Part shown: positions 11,996-22,076 of the stretch, in pieces
Numbering within the stretch: the first letter of the stretch is position 1
Layout: every line of letters starts with the position of its first letter
Source: Przewalskia tangutica
Lineage: Eukaryota; Streptophyta; Magnoliopsida; Solanales; Solanaceae
Length of the DNA: 64,000 nt
Assembly (NCBI GenBank): GCA_029844215.1
Contig: CM056724.1
Location: 87,129,093-87,193,092, forward strand
Direction of reading: 5' to 3'
Notes under the pieces: model-generated
The model's input: the letters and a program-made list of their open reading frames with translations, nothing else
Databases searched by the model: none
What the model was told of the DNA's origin: nothing
Made by a program: the position numbers and the translations under genes

Positions 11996-13215
11996 ATGGC
12001 AGTCGTGGTCATTGGCCGACCTCCACCTGAGGTCGGTCAGCCTCTGGTGATACCAATTCATCCCTCAAACTACATCTCCGAATTCCCTAACATCCCAAAT
12101 CCCCTCTCTGGCGTATCTTTTGTTCCCGTCGTTCACAATGGCAGCGGAACACATCTCCCTCCACTGCCCAACCTTCATAACCCTAGTGGTATTGTGAGTG
12201 TTAGCGGAGGTACCACCTTGGTCGAATTGATTCAAAACCGAAACTCTAGGGCTTGCGTCGATTCAAGTTCTACATGTAATATCCCTCTCAAACCAATCCA
12301 ATACCTGCATAGCGAACCTACTATGATCTTTGATGAGAAAGAAATTGAGTTAATGATTGTAGAACAAGACTTGAAACTTGCGGTTATTGGTATGTTTACT
12401 CAAGGATAGTCCGACTTTGAATTGCTAATGAAGGAGATTCCAAAACAATGCGAGTTGAAAACGGACGTTACTATAGGGTTGCTTCATAACCGCCATATTC
12501 TAATTCGATGTAAAATTAAAGAGGACTATGAAGTGTTGATGTCAAGACCTGGTTACTGGATAAAGGAGAAGAACAAGAAATTGTTCATGAGAACCTTCAT
12601 TTGGGATGTAATTTTTAATCCGGAAGAAGAATCTCATATTGCTTGGGGTTGGATCTCCTTCCCTGGATTGGCCCCTAATTTTTATAATAAATCTGCATTG
12701 TTTTCAATGGCGGCGGCGGTGGGCAAGCCTTTAGCCCTAGATTCGGCCACGGTGAACAAAACAAGGCCAAGTTGTGCCAAGGTTAAGGTTGAGGTAAACT
12801 TGTTACAATCTCATCCTACAAGAATACAAATAGCACACAAGAAGAATGACATAGACATACTAAATGGCAAAGAATTCTCTTTGACTTCTTGCCTAAGTAT
12901 TGCACTCAATGCAAATTACAAGGCCATGACATCGAGGGTTGTTGGAAGATCAATCCGGAGTTGAAACCGGTGAAGGAAAAAAAGAGTGGAAATAAAAGTG
13001 ATGATTTTGCGTCAAAAGGAAAGAATTTGAACCCACACCTTCCTCACAACCTAACCGACCAACACCCCCCAAAAACCCTTCAAATAGTTCATCTAATCCT
13101 AGCCAAAGATGGACCAATGTTGAAAGGAAGAATAACAAGAAAAAAGGCACCAAAAACCTACAAAATCAGGCTAAAAACTCTAGCCAGAAAAACCAAAACT
13201 CCTTTAATGCTTTGA
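11996..13215 (+). pseudogene. LINE ORF1-like RNA-binding protein (DUF4283 plus zinc knuckle), broken
   Basis: L1-type ORF1 proteins coat the element RNA. From MAVVVIGRPPPEVG a Pro-rich N-terminus leads into a DUF4283-like domain (motifs such as WIKEKNKKLFMR and HIAWGWISFPGLAP, then AVGKPLALDSATVNKTRPS). A zinc knuckle follows, CTQCKLQGHDIEGC (CX2CX4HX4C) at 12901..12942. A TAG at 12408 interrupts the frame and a shift near 12880 is needed to join the DUF4283 domain to the zinc knuckle. The copy at 56474..57510 is closely similar. Confidence 0.8.
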
Positions 13216-13961
13216 ATGATATGGAAGACAAGGAGCCTGGAGATATTGATGTTGTTTTAGATGTTATCGCTGATTTGGATGCGACTGTTACTACATCTAT
13301 CGGTTCTGAGGATGTTGGTTCTGTTGTTGCACCACGTGTCAGAGCTGGTGATTCTACAATTGTAGATGTTGGTAATGTTTATAGTAGAGTTAATGCAGGA
13401 ATTGCAGCAAACAAGGGACAAACTTATGTTGCTGGTGTCTATGTAGGTGTTGGTCCACTTGTTTCTGGTGATCGTGCTGCCCATCATGATGTTGTTGTCT
13501 AAGCTGATTCTGTTGCTATTGCTGGTGTCCGACAAGTTACTGAGTGCGAAGTAGAAGCTGGTACTGCAAGTGTTGTAGACTCTGCTTCTACTTCTATGTG
13601 TTATGACATAGCAAATAGTGTTGCTGGTGTTGCTTCAGTTCACGCAAATCGGCGAGTATATTAAGGTCGCTACTCTTGCTATATCTCGCTTGGTCACTGC
13701 CACCGTATTGCTGAAATTGCAGCAACTACCAGTATTGTTGAAGCTGTGGTGGATGCGTGGGTTGTAGCTGATGAACCAGTTGACATCAATACAAATACCC
13801 ATACTGAACCAGTTGAAGCTTCTGATGTTGGTGCTTCTCTGCTGGTTGCTGCAACTACACAAAGTGATATTGTTGTAGATCAATATACATCTACAGATAT
13901 TGCAACTGAGGTTGTCGAGGCTGCGACTGATGTTAATGCAAAGACAGTTGACGCTTGTTGA
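13212..13961 (+). pseudogene. Val/Asp/Ala-rich low-complexity coding stretch
   Basis: Directly after ORF1 the frame starting at 13212 is dominated by Val, Asp, Ala, Thr and Gly, built from repeated GTTGTTG, GCTGGTG and GATGTTG triplets. It is open to 13502, broken to about 13745, then open again in the same frame to 13961. No domain is recognised. It may be an expanded linker between ORF1 and the downstream domain, or expanded trinucleotide DNA with no protein role. Confidence 0.4.
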
Positions 13962-13971
13962 AGCTTAACCG

Positions 13972-14827
13972 ATGCTCTGCCACAAAGCGAATACAAAATC
14001 CATTCTTAACCCCACAGCCAAAGTTTACATTCCAATGGCCCATAAAGACACACATGAGTTACCTTCCGCGAGCACAGCCAAAGCCATTTCGGCTGGGTCT
14101 AATTTGACAGGAGATGACCTAGCATTTCTAGAGAATTATTTCATATATGTGCTTGGTCAACAAGGACATTGTAGAGGTTTCACGACCTTTGAGGAGGTTG
14201 TGGGGGACAAGAACCATCACTATAGGGGGATTGAAATAAAATAATATGTGGAGTTGATGGTTGATGATTTGCCGAGACTCTATGAGTTGCCGTGGGACAT
14301 GGATAAGGACTGGGAAGACTTGACAGAAGCTGATACACTTGTATTTCGACTTATATTTGTCAAGGCAATGCAAAAGTACGGAGATTGCAATGGTATGATC
14401 ACCTTTGAGGAAGTGCTTGTGGACTACAACCGATACTACTATCATTGGCCAGCAGAGAAATATATACAGCATTTGAAGGAGACTGCAGGTGATTTAGATG
14501 ACGTGCAAGACAAGGCCACTATTCCAGGTACTACCTTTGATTCTGATTCTGAATTTGAGGGTTTTGGTCTATTCGAATGAAGAGGCAGAACCACATGAGC
14601 CGAGGTTGGAGACGCCTACGATTATGTATAATCTTAGGCCAACAGACACAGACTTAGAAGAGGATTCACTTGAGGAAGAAAGATTTATCATCGGGAAAGG
14701 GAATCTATCTCCCCAGACTCTTACGCTGAAACAAAAGACACCCACCAGGAAGGGTAGTTGGGATGGCAACATGACTGCTACCACACATATGCCTATGAGG
14801 GAAGCCAAGAAGAAAGCATCCAAATGA
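13972..14827 (+). pseudogene. Unrecognised protein with PAM2-like motif and a duplicated TFEEV domain
   Basis: The frame from 13972 opens with LNPTAKVYIP (14005..14034), which fits the PAM2 pattern that binds the MLLE domain of poly(A)-binding protein. Two similar blocks of about 50-70 residues follow, one with GFTTFEEVVGDKNHHY (near 14175..14222) and one with GMITFEEVLVDYNRYYYHW (near 14392..14450). A stop at 14242..14244 separates them. The second ends in an acidic DSDSEFEGFG tail at 14580, and an overlapping frame continues to 14827. I cannot name the family; function is unknown. Confidence 0.4.
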
Positions 14828-15179
14828 TTCTGTTTCATGAATATTTGGAAGACGCAGCAGAAAAGATACTCAGTTTTGAAGAGTTTATAAGTTCAGAGTT
14901 TAGATTTCCAAGCTTTGTTCTTGTATTATTCTGTCATTATCTTAGTATCATCATTTGTAATATCATCATAGAGTGCATTATAAACTCTGTGATGATTAAA
15001 GAATATCTCGTTTTATCTTCCTCTTTCTTTTTACATTCGGGATAGTCTAACACTTTGCCCAGATAGGAGTAGCAGGCGAGGTAAGGATGACCCATTTGCT
15101 TGTAAATTCCCTTTTGGGCCCCCTGCTTCTTATTATAAAATTACCTCGGGCCGCGAGTCCGTGGATTGTTAAAAAAAAA

Positions 15180-15699
15180 CCCATATACATTAAATTATTT
15201 AAATAAGTAAATAACTATTCATCGGGTTGCCCTTGTAGTTTATTTATGTAATTTATATTATTATTAATCTAAAAGGTTAGCTAATATTTTGATTTTTGTA
15301 TTTTATTCTTAAATTTGAAAAGGAAAACAAAAAGACTAGAAAAAAATAAAGAAAAGCCAAAAAGACAAAAACAAATCAGCGGAAAGTATCAATCGGCAAA
15401 ATATTAGAAAGGGGTATACGGGTAATTACATTTAGCCATGTAGGTAATTTAGTTTTTAAATTTTATTGGGGTAGAATCGGATAAATACTTTACCTTTTAG
15501 GGGTGGGTAGTTTATGTTGTTTTTCCTAAATAATCAATATTTCTTGGGACATGAAATGTTTTGAAAATGAAACTCTTTCCATATTTCTCCTTTAATTATG
15601 TAATGTATTTAGACACTTTTATAATTCTTAAAATAAGATAAATTGTAATAAATAAATAAACAAGGGAAAAACAAAATGAATAGTGTTATAATGTTACTG
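15180..15699. other. Short X continuation then AT-rich intergenic DNA
   Basis: The first about 25 bases (ATACATTAAATTATTTAAAT) continue repeat X copy 1 beyond the LINE-like insertion. The remainder is AT-rich with no gene or element recognised. Confidence 0.5.
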
Positions 15700-16112
15700 C
15701 ATTAGTGAAGAAACAATAACTGCATCACAATAATGAGACTTCAAATACACCTCTTCGAGTTTTTCAATGCATGAACATATTAATTACTTGAGAGTTTAAT
15801 GCAAAATCCTAATATTTATTATCTAATTTTTCCTAAACCACGAATTCTTATAGGAATACGCATAAACATTTTCATGAAACCAGATACATTAAATTATTTA
15901 AATTAATTAAGAGAAATGAAAAATTCTTAGTTAGAGTAGTTAATCAGATACATGTTTTCATGTGATTAATAATTATAGATAATTTCTTGTATTTAAAGGT
16001 ATAATTACAATTATGTATTCTTTTTCTATTTATATTAATCACATGCATAGCAATGTTTTTAGGAATAAATTGAGTTCAATTTTAACAAAACGATGATCTT
16101 TGAGAAGTAATG
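15700..16112 (+). repeat. Repeat X, copy 2, upstream of the snakin gene
   Basis: About 410 bp beginning CATTAGTGAAG and ending GAGAAGTAATG. Its left half matches 11396..11591 directly. Most of it (about 15727..16112) matches the reverse complement of 55863..56248 at high identity by eye. No terminal inverted repeats, coding sequence or poly(A) were found, so the class is unknown. Its right edge is about 340 bp upstream of the snakin start codon. Confidence 0.75.
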
Positions 16113-16378
16113 TGGTTACACAATTCAATTGTTCTAAATTCGGATTTTACTATTACCCTTTTAAGAAAAAAAATGACACCCACCTATGATGGGAAGTGTT
16201 AAGAATTAATTAATTAAAATAAGTATTCACATTTTAATTAAACATTTTAGATCACTTGTTACACAGATGACACAATTTTGATCTGAGGTGTACAATTTTA
16301 ACACTATGTCACCTGACAGCATGAACTCTATTGTTAGACATCACTTTCTTCCTAATTAGTTACTAACCTTTCTCCCCC

Positions 16379-16388
16379 CTATATATAC
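16379..16388 (+). promoter_or_regulatory. TATA box of the snakin gene
   Basis: CTATATATAC lies about 70-80 bp upstream of the start codon, in a pyrimidine-rich setting (TCTCCCCCC before it, a duplicated ACACCCCTTTA after it). Spacing fits a plant core promoter with a short 5' leader. Confidence 0.6.
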
Positions 16389-16456
16389 ACCCCTTTATAC
16401 ACCCCTTTAGAACTAACATTCTATCGATTCACTTGAAAGAAATAATTTTTATCTGA

Positions 16457-17068
16457 ATGATGAAGTTAAGTTTTGCAACCCTGCTTCTAGTGACACTTGT
16501 TCTTACTTCTTTCTTCATTCCAGCCACTATCGCTGGTTCAGGTATATGACTATTTTTTTTATCATCTTTTACTAGTATTCCCTCTCCCCGCCCTTTTAAT
16601 CTGTCACATTAGTCAAAAAGTTTTATTCTAAAACTTTCGTTTATTTTTAAAAACTCAAGAAAATATTAGATCTTTATTTATTTAAATTTTACCCTCCTTA
16701 CTGTTTCAAGACGACAGTATACAATTAAGGAATTAGTAATTTACCCTTTATTTTTAATGTTATCTAATTATTTTTTTGTATGCGTCAAATCTTAAACAAA
16801 CAATAGAAAGGGATCACAGTTTAATTTGAATAAGTTTGATGGTCTTATAGTGAATTAATGAGATGTGATTGTGTTTTTGGAAGATTTCTGTGATTCAAAG
16901 TGCAACATTAGGTGTTCAAAAGCAGGAGGACAGGACAGATGCTTGAAGTATTGTGGGATATGTTGTGAGGAGTGTCATTGCGTTCCATCTGGAACTTATG
17001 GGAACAAAGACGAGTGTCCTTGTTACAGGGACAAGAAGAACTCTAAGGGGGGTTCTAAATGCCCTTAA
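16457..17068 (+). CDS. Snakin/GASA cysteine-rich antimicrobial peptide precursor (two exons)
   Basis: Secreted GASA-family peptide, closest in style to the Snakin-1 group of Solanaceae, known for antimicrobial activity and roles in hormone-linked growth. Exons 16457..16541 and 16884..17068 are joined across a GT...AG intron of 342 bp, giving 89 residues, the usual family length. Residues 1-26 are a hydrophobic signal peptide ending near PATIA. The mature part starts about GSDFCDSKC and carries all twelve conserved cysteines, including CLKYCGICCEEC and ECPCYRDKKNSKG, ending SKCP. Two ATGs are adjacent (16457, 16460) and either could start it. No frame damage is seen. It is the only intact host gene in the window. 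Confidence 0.95.
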
Positions 17069-17175
17069 ATTTACTTACTCTTTTCCTTAACTACTGTTTT
17101 ATTTTCCTTAAAAAGAAATGTCAAACATAGGCACAAAGCCTTATTTGAATCCTTCATGTGGCATGTTTGTCAAGA

Positions 17176-17181
17176 AATAAA
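17176..17181 (+). terminator. Poly(A) signal of the snakin gene
   Basis: AATAAA about 108 bp after the stop codon, followed by an A-rich run; a plausible near-upstream polyadenylation element. Confidence 0.55.
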
Positions 17182-17613
17182 GATTATTAAAAAAAAATAA
17201 GTACAAATGAGGGTCTTTTGTATATATTACTTTATGTTATTTTATTTTATGTTGTACGTAGTTGAATTCTCGAGCTGTTAGTTCCTGTAACAATGTGCCG
17301 CTGAAAAATACTCATTTTTGTGAATCACGGAGTACGTAATAACGAAGTGAGTTATTTAACCAATTAGGTACATTCGATATCTGAAATATAAATGAGCAAC
17401 GGTCTAAGGTTTACGACATGTATGATAACCGCCTAAACAGCATGACCATCTGTGCTTTAAACAAAAAAGAGTTTTAATAGCAATAATTTTAAAGCAAAAC
17501 TTTGAAAAAATAAATATAACACAAGTTCTTATGAATGATAAATGTGGATCATCATATTGTCACTTGTTTGTCGATGTCAAGCCAATCTAATATCATCTAA
17601 ACCTATGAGCATG
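17182..17613. other. Intergenic DNA between the snakin gene and copia G
   Basis: About 430 bp of AT-rich sequence with no gene or repeat recognised. It ends at the AAACA target duplication of copia G. Confidence 0.6.
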
Positions 17614-17618
17614 AAACA

Positions 17619-17823
17619 TGTAAGATGATATTAATCTCCCTTAGGAGTCTTTTCATTAATATCAAGGTATATATAGAGTACAATATTCAACCATTTTAAA
17701 ATAGGAATCTTAAGTCTATACAAAAGAGGAATCATAGTCTTACCATAATTATATTTACACAATTTATGGAAATATTCTAATTATGGGTAGGGAATATTAT
17801 GTTTTCTATTATACACGTTTACA
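17619..17823 (-). repeat. Copia G 3' LTR
   Basis: Starts TGTAAACGTG on the minus strand and ends CATCTTACA; matches 21867..22071 with scattered substitutions. Directly to its right on the plus strand, ACACCCCCTCAGTCGG read in reverse is a polypurine tract. Confidence 0.9.
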
Positions 17824-18285
17824 CACCCCCTCAGTCGGAGCGGGAGGAGGCCGGATGCTGAGATTAGATCTGAAGTCAAGAAATAACTGTCTGGGAAGTT
17901 CTTTGGTAAATATATTTGTATACTGATAGGATGATGGAACATGTAACACTCTGACATGGCCTAGTGCAACTTTATCAGGAACAAAGTGTAGGTCTATCTC
18001 AATGTGTTTGGTTCGTTGATGTTGAACCGGATTATGAGACAGATAGATGGCATAGATGTTATCACAGTACACAATAGATGCATGACGCAAAAGACACTGA
18101 AGTTCTAACAGTAAATTTCTGAGCCAACAAATCTCAGCTACTACATTTGCAACGCCTTTGTACTCAGCCTCGGTACTGGAGCGAGATAGGGTAGCCTGTC
18201 GCTTGGCACACCAATAAATCAGATTATCCCATAAAAAACACAAAAGTCGGAGGTGGAGCGTCGCGTGTCCGGACACCCTGCCCAA
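17824..18285 (-). pseudogene. Copia G RNase H domain
   Basis: RNase H degrades the RNA strand during reverse transcription. The frame contains SRSSTEAEYKGVANVVAEICWL, YCDNIYAIYLSHNPVQHQRTKHIEID and a terminal TNIFTKELPRQLF, the standard order for copia. It is out of frame with the RT domain (overlap at 18219..18285), so a frameshift separates them. Confidence 0.9.
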
Positions 18286-18998
18286 TCTGCATCCGTATAT
18301 GAAAGCAACTTGTTTGGTGCAGAGGGGTATAGGTGCAAACCATAATCAAGAGTGCCCTTAATGTATCGAATGATACGCTTAAGAGCAGTGAAATGAGACT
18401 CTCTGGGGGCATGCATGAATAAACACACCTGCTGAACAACATAAGCTATGTCTGGCCTGGTGAAGGTGAGATACTGGAGTGCACCTGCAAGGCTCATATA
18501 CAGAGTAGGATCAGAAATTGGAGCACAATCCAAGGCACTGAGCTTAGATTTAGAATCAAATGTAGTAGGCACCTTTTTGCAGTTCGCCATCTTAGCCCTG
18601 TACACAATCTTCTCTGCATACTTACGCTGACATAAGAATATATGATTGGCAGACCTGGTCACTGATATCCCCAAAAAGTAACTCAGCTTCCCCAAATCAG
18701 TCATTGCAAATTCGGACTTAAGCAAGACAATAATCTCATTTTTCAATCCGTCGGAGGAGGCAGTAAGAACAATATCATCCACGTAAAGTAATAAGTAAGC
18801 AGTGCTACTACCTCGATGAAAAATGAAGAGTGATGTATCACTCTTGCTGCATACAAACCCAATCTGCAAGATATACCTGGCAAAACGATCATACCACGCA
18901 CGGGGGGCCTGTTTCAGGCCATATAGTGACTTACGGAGACGACACACATAGTGAGGAACTGCTGGATGGGTGAATCCTGGCGGCTGATGCATGTACAT
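18219..18998 (-). pseudogene. Copia G reverse transcriptase core
   Basis: Long open minus-strand frame with MHQPPGFTHPAVPHYVCRL, LRKSLYGLKQAPRAWYDRF and the catalytic YVDD (18774..18785), then FLGISV and TRPDIAYVVQQVC. These are RVT_2-type copia motifs of the Ale/Retrofit style. The upstream part of RT (19000..19441) is in other frames, so the polyprotein is broken. Confidence 0.92.
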
Positions 18999-19019
18999 TG
19001 TCTCTCTCAGATCCCATGT

Positions 19020-20290
19020 AAGAATGCATTCTTCACATCAAGATGATGGATTGGCCAGTGTTTTCCCATGGCAATGCTCAGAACTGTGCGAATGGTAGCT
19101 GGTTTGACAACCGGGCTGAAGGTTTCACCACAATCAATGCCCTCCTGCTGATTTGTGTCATTAGCCACAAGTCGTGCCTTATACCTCTCAAGAACTCAAC
19201 TGTCTTTGAATTTGTGACGAAATAGTCATAGACAACGAATCACATTCACCCCCTGAGGTCTAGGTACTAGATCCCATATGTGTTGTTTAGTTAAAGCATT
19301 GAATTCTTCAGTCATAGCCGCATTCCAATTAGGGTCTTGTTTAGCCAATATAGGGTTCTTGGGAATTGGAGAGATGATTTGGGCAGACAAGTTAAATTGG
19401 ACTTTGGGTTTGAAAATTCCATGTTTTGCACGAGTTTCCATTTAGTGAGTGGGGATAGTGGGAGGTTCCAAGGCGGAGGGATTTGTTGGATACGGAGGAG
19501 GGGCCGATGCCGGAGGAAGGGCCGCGGTGCCTAGATCATAAACCGCGGTGCTGGAAGGGGTCGTCGGTGGCGCTGTGGCGCTGCGGATCGCGGTCGCGCT
19601 GGAGGACCGATGCACCTCTCGAAGTTTTGGCGTCGCGGCGCTATCGACGGTGAATCAGGGACCTGTTCGCAGGAGTTTTGGCGCCGCAAAGATCGACTGG
19701 GGTCGCGCCGACGAATAAGAACTGCTATGCTCTAGTTGACTTAGGATGATGGGAGAGATGACAGGTTCGTCAAGAAAAGAGTAATCCAGTTTTTGGAACT
19801 GTTTAAGATTCGAAAATGAGAATGTGGTCTCGTCGAATATGACGTGACGAGAGATGTGGATCTGACGAGTGGAAAAGTCATAGCATAGATAGCCCCTATG
19901 GTTCGACGAAAAGCCTAGATAGACACATGGAGTGGACCGGGGGGCTAGTTTGTGAGGGGAAGTAGAGGAAATGTTAGGATAACATAGACAACCGAATATT
20001 CGAAGATGATCATAAGAGGGGACTCTATGATAGAGAATTTAGGTAGGGGTCATATTGTGAAGGGTGGTAGTTGGGAGAATATTTAGAACGTATTCTGACA
20101 TTTTAGCAGCATAGACCCAGAAAGACGGAGGTAGGGAGACATGAATTAAAAGAGTGCGAATCATATTGTTAATGGTGCGAATGATTCTTTCAGCTTTATC
20201 ATTTTGAGGTGAGGTGTGAGTGCATGAGAAGTGAAAAACCATGCCATTATTAGTACAAAAAATGGTGAAATATAGAGTTATTGAATTCAC
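19020..20290 (-). pseudogene. Copia G integrase C-terminus and N-terminal RT region
   Basis: 20039..20290 holds the end of the integrase core (HTSPQNDKAERIIRTINNMI with the third acidic catalytic residue position). Degenerate DHLRIFGCLCYPN and VYLGFSSNHRGYLCYD follow near 19870..20020, then a GC-rich variable linker at 19500..19740. At 19226..19441 comes the RT lead-in (NPILAKQDPNWNAAMTEEF). Multiple frame changes separate the parts. The first half of the integrase core is not recognised. Confidence 0.75.
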
Positions 20291-20656
20291 GACAATTATC
20301 GCACTGAAAAGATTTTATACCTTTTTTAAATTGTGTGTGAATGAATGTTCGAAACTCAAGAAATTTAGCAAACACTTCCGATTTAAATTTGAGAGGATAC
20401 AATCAAAGAAAATAAGAAAAAATCATCTAGTAGGATAAGATAATTTTATGACCGAGAGAACTAGCAACATGTGATGTCTATAAATCAACATGTATAATAT
20501 CAAAGGGTGCAAAAGTAACACTATTAGATGATTTAAGCTAAGAGCAGTATGTTTGCCTAAAGAACAAGAAACAGCTTTGGGCAAACTTCTCATTACAAGT
20601 AATGAAATTATTGCCTCTAAGAAAATTAAAATCGGGCTCTTGGATGACCAAGCCTA

Positions 20657-21256
20657 TTATGTCATGTTGAAGAAGAAATGACCGCTAGAGAGCGGGAGAG
20701 CTAGATCTAGCAGCGGAGGTGGAAGTGAATGGATAGAGATTCCCCGTGCTATTGCATCTCGTAAGAGGTGTCCCGTATGAAGATCATTCACAGTAAAATC
20801 ATAAGGGTCCAAATCAACAGAGACAGAGTTATTACGAGTAAATTTGCGGATAGAGATTAGATTCTTAATCATATGTGGGGTATATAAGGTATTTTGAAAA
20901 GGGAATGGATTAGGAGGTGGTGTGTAGGATGTACCATAACCTTTTACTGGAATGCGATGACCACTACCAACTGTCACAAATTGAGGATGCTTTAAACCAA
21001 ACATTTTGGGAATATTACCTGCAGACCGGGTGAGGTGAGATGTGGCTCCGGAGTCCATATACCAGTTGTTGTCAGGTTGTTGCATGTTGAGACTGCTGAA
21101 GGCCTGACCCATCTCAGTGGGTGTCATGCTGTACGAAGGCTGCTGAAACTGGTCGTGCATGCAGTGGGCTTGTTGCGGGTACTGAACTTGCCGAGGGGCT
21201 GGAGCAGGGCCCAATAAACTGTGGTGGGAGAATTGGTAGGGTTGTTGGTACTGCAA
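20657..21256 (-). pseudogene. Copia G gag C-terminus and aspartic protease
   Basis: A Gln/Pro-rich stretch leads into NNWYMDSGATSHLT, the protease active site (DSGATSH), with VTVGSGHRIPVKGYG downstream. An Arg/Gly-rich tract encoded just upstream (about 21310..21370) stands where other copia gags have a zinc knuckle. The pre-integrase region after the protease is truncated. Confidence 0.85.
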
Positions 21257-21439
21257 CGACGGCGGCGCCGCGCTGCAGACGTATATCGTTGGGTGCCGAT
21301 TCTACTGTCCGCGACCTCTACCACGACCACGACCTCCTCTGCCACGACCTTTGCCACCGTTGCCACCGCGTCCCTGCTGCGATTGAGAGTTGTCTGGCGG
21401 CGTTGGATCTTGAGGGTGTGTTTCGACAGCTAAAGCCTT

Positions 21440-21866
21440 CTAATTATGCTCATCTTGCTCAGCACGGCGAGTCTCTTCGAGCAACAACTGCGAGCGAGCT
21501 TTGTTAAAACTGGGAAACGGATCTTCCTGTTGAATTATGGCGGCTAATGTGTCATAGTCTCCTTTGGGAAGACCTGCAATCAATTGCAGCACCATTTTAG
21601 TGTCCGAGACAGGCGTATCAACGTTGGAGAGTTGATCCGCCAAGTGTTTCAACTGTCTGTAGTACTCAGTCATGTTGGAGAAATTTTCAAGGCGTGTATT
21701 GTTAAACTGTTCCTCCAAATACACCGCATGAGTGTGCTTGTTATCTTGAAAGATTTCCTCCAAGCGGTTCCATAACTTAAGGGTTGTGGCGCCAGATTTC
21801 ATGATAGTAAGAAGACGATCCTGAGAAATACTATCATAAGGTTTTTGTGTTAGGCTCTTGATATCA
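21440..21866 (-). pseudogene. Copia G gag (UBN2-type), N-terminus deleted
   Basis: Contains LKLWNRLEEIFQDNKHTHAVYL, YYRQLKHLADQLSNVD and MVLQLIAGLPKGDYDTLAAI, standard for copia gag. The frame begins only about 20 bp inside the LTR and the usual N-terminal half is absent; an in-frame stop ends it after DEHN. The primer site (TGATATCAAGAGCC, minus) is fused nearly directly to mid-gag, implying an internal deletion. Confidence 0.85.
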
Positions 21867-22071
21867 TGTAAGATGATATTAATCTCCCTTAGGAGTCTTC
21901 TCATTAATATCAAGGTATATATAGAGTACAATATTCAACCCTTTTACAATAGGAATCATAATCTTATACAAAAGAGGAATCATAGTCTTACCATAATTAT
22001 ATTTATACAATATATAAAAATATTCTAATTATGAGTAGAGAATATTATGTTTTCTATTATACACGTTTATA
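21867..22071 (-). repeat. Copia G 5' LTR
   Basis: Matches the left LTR over 205 bp. On the minus strand it starts TATAAACGTG where the other copy has TGTAAACGTG, so the terminal TG has mutated. The adjacent AAACA is the target duplication. Confidence 0.9.
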
Positions 22072-22076
22072 AAACA

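Larger units (their letters stand above)
11592..15179 (+). mobile_element. LINE-like (non-LTR) element without RT, 3.6 kb
   Basis: A plus-strand element flanked by a 14-bp imperfect target duplication (11578..11591 and 15180..15193) and ending in a short poly(A) at 15171..15178. It contains a 5' leader, an L1-type ORF1 (11996..13215), a Val/Asp/Ala-rich stretch and a second coding region of unknown family. No endonuclease, reverse transcriptase or RNase H motif is visible. It is probably a non-autonomous derivative moved in trans; the second copy at 56249..57612 shares only the 5' part. Confidence 0.65.
17619..22071 (-). mobile_element. Copia retrotransposon G, Ale/Retrofit-like, full outline
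   Basis: A 4.45-kb minus-strand Ty1/copia element with 205-bp LTRs at both ends and target duplication AAACA (17614..17618 and 22072..22076). Order on the minus strand is gag, protease, integrase, reverse transcriptase, RNase H. Stops and frameshifts occur in several domains, and part of gag and of the integrase core is missing. Its sense direction points at the 3' end of the snakin gene. Confidence 0.92.

Noticed and set aside
13257..13883. Minus-strand Asn/Ser/Ile-rich frames
   Set aside because: They are antisense shadows of the Val/Asp/Ala-rich stretch created by its GTT/GAT triplets.
21035..21507. Plus-strand frames of 60-128 codons over copia G gag
   Set aside because: Antisense to the clear gag/protease coding sequence; stop-poor because of the Gly/Arg-rich tract on the other strand.
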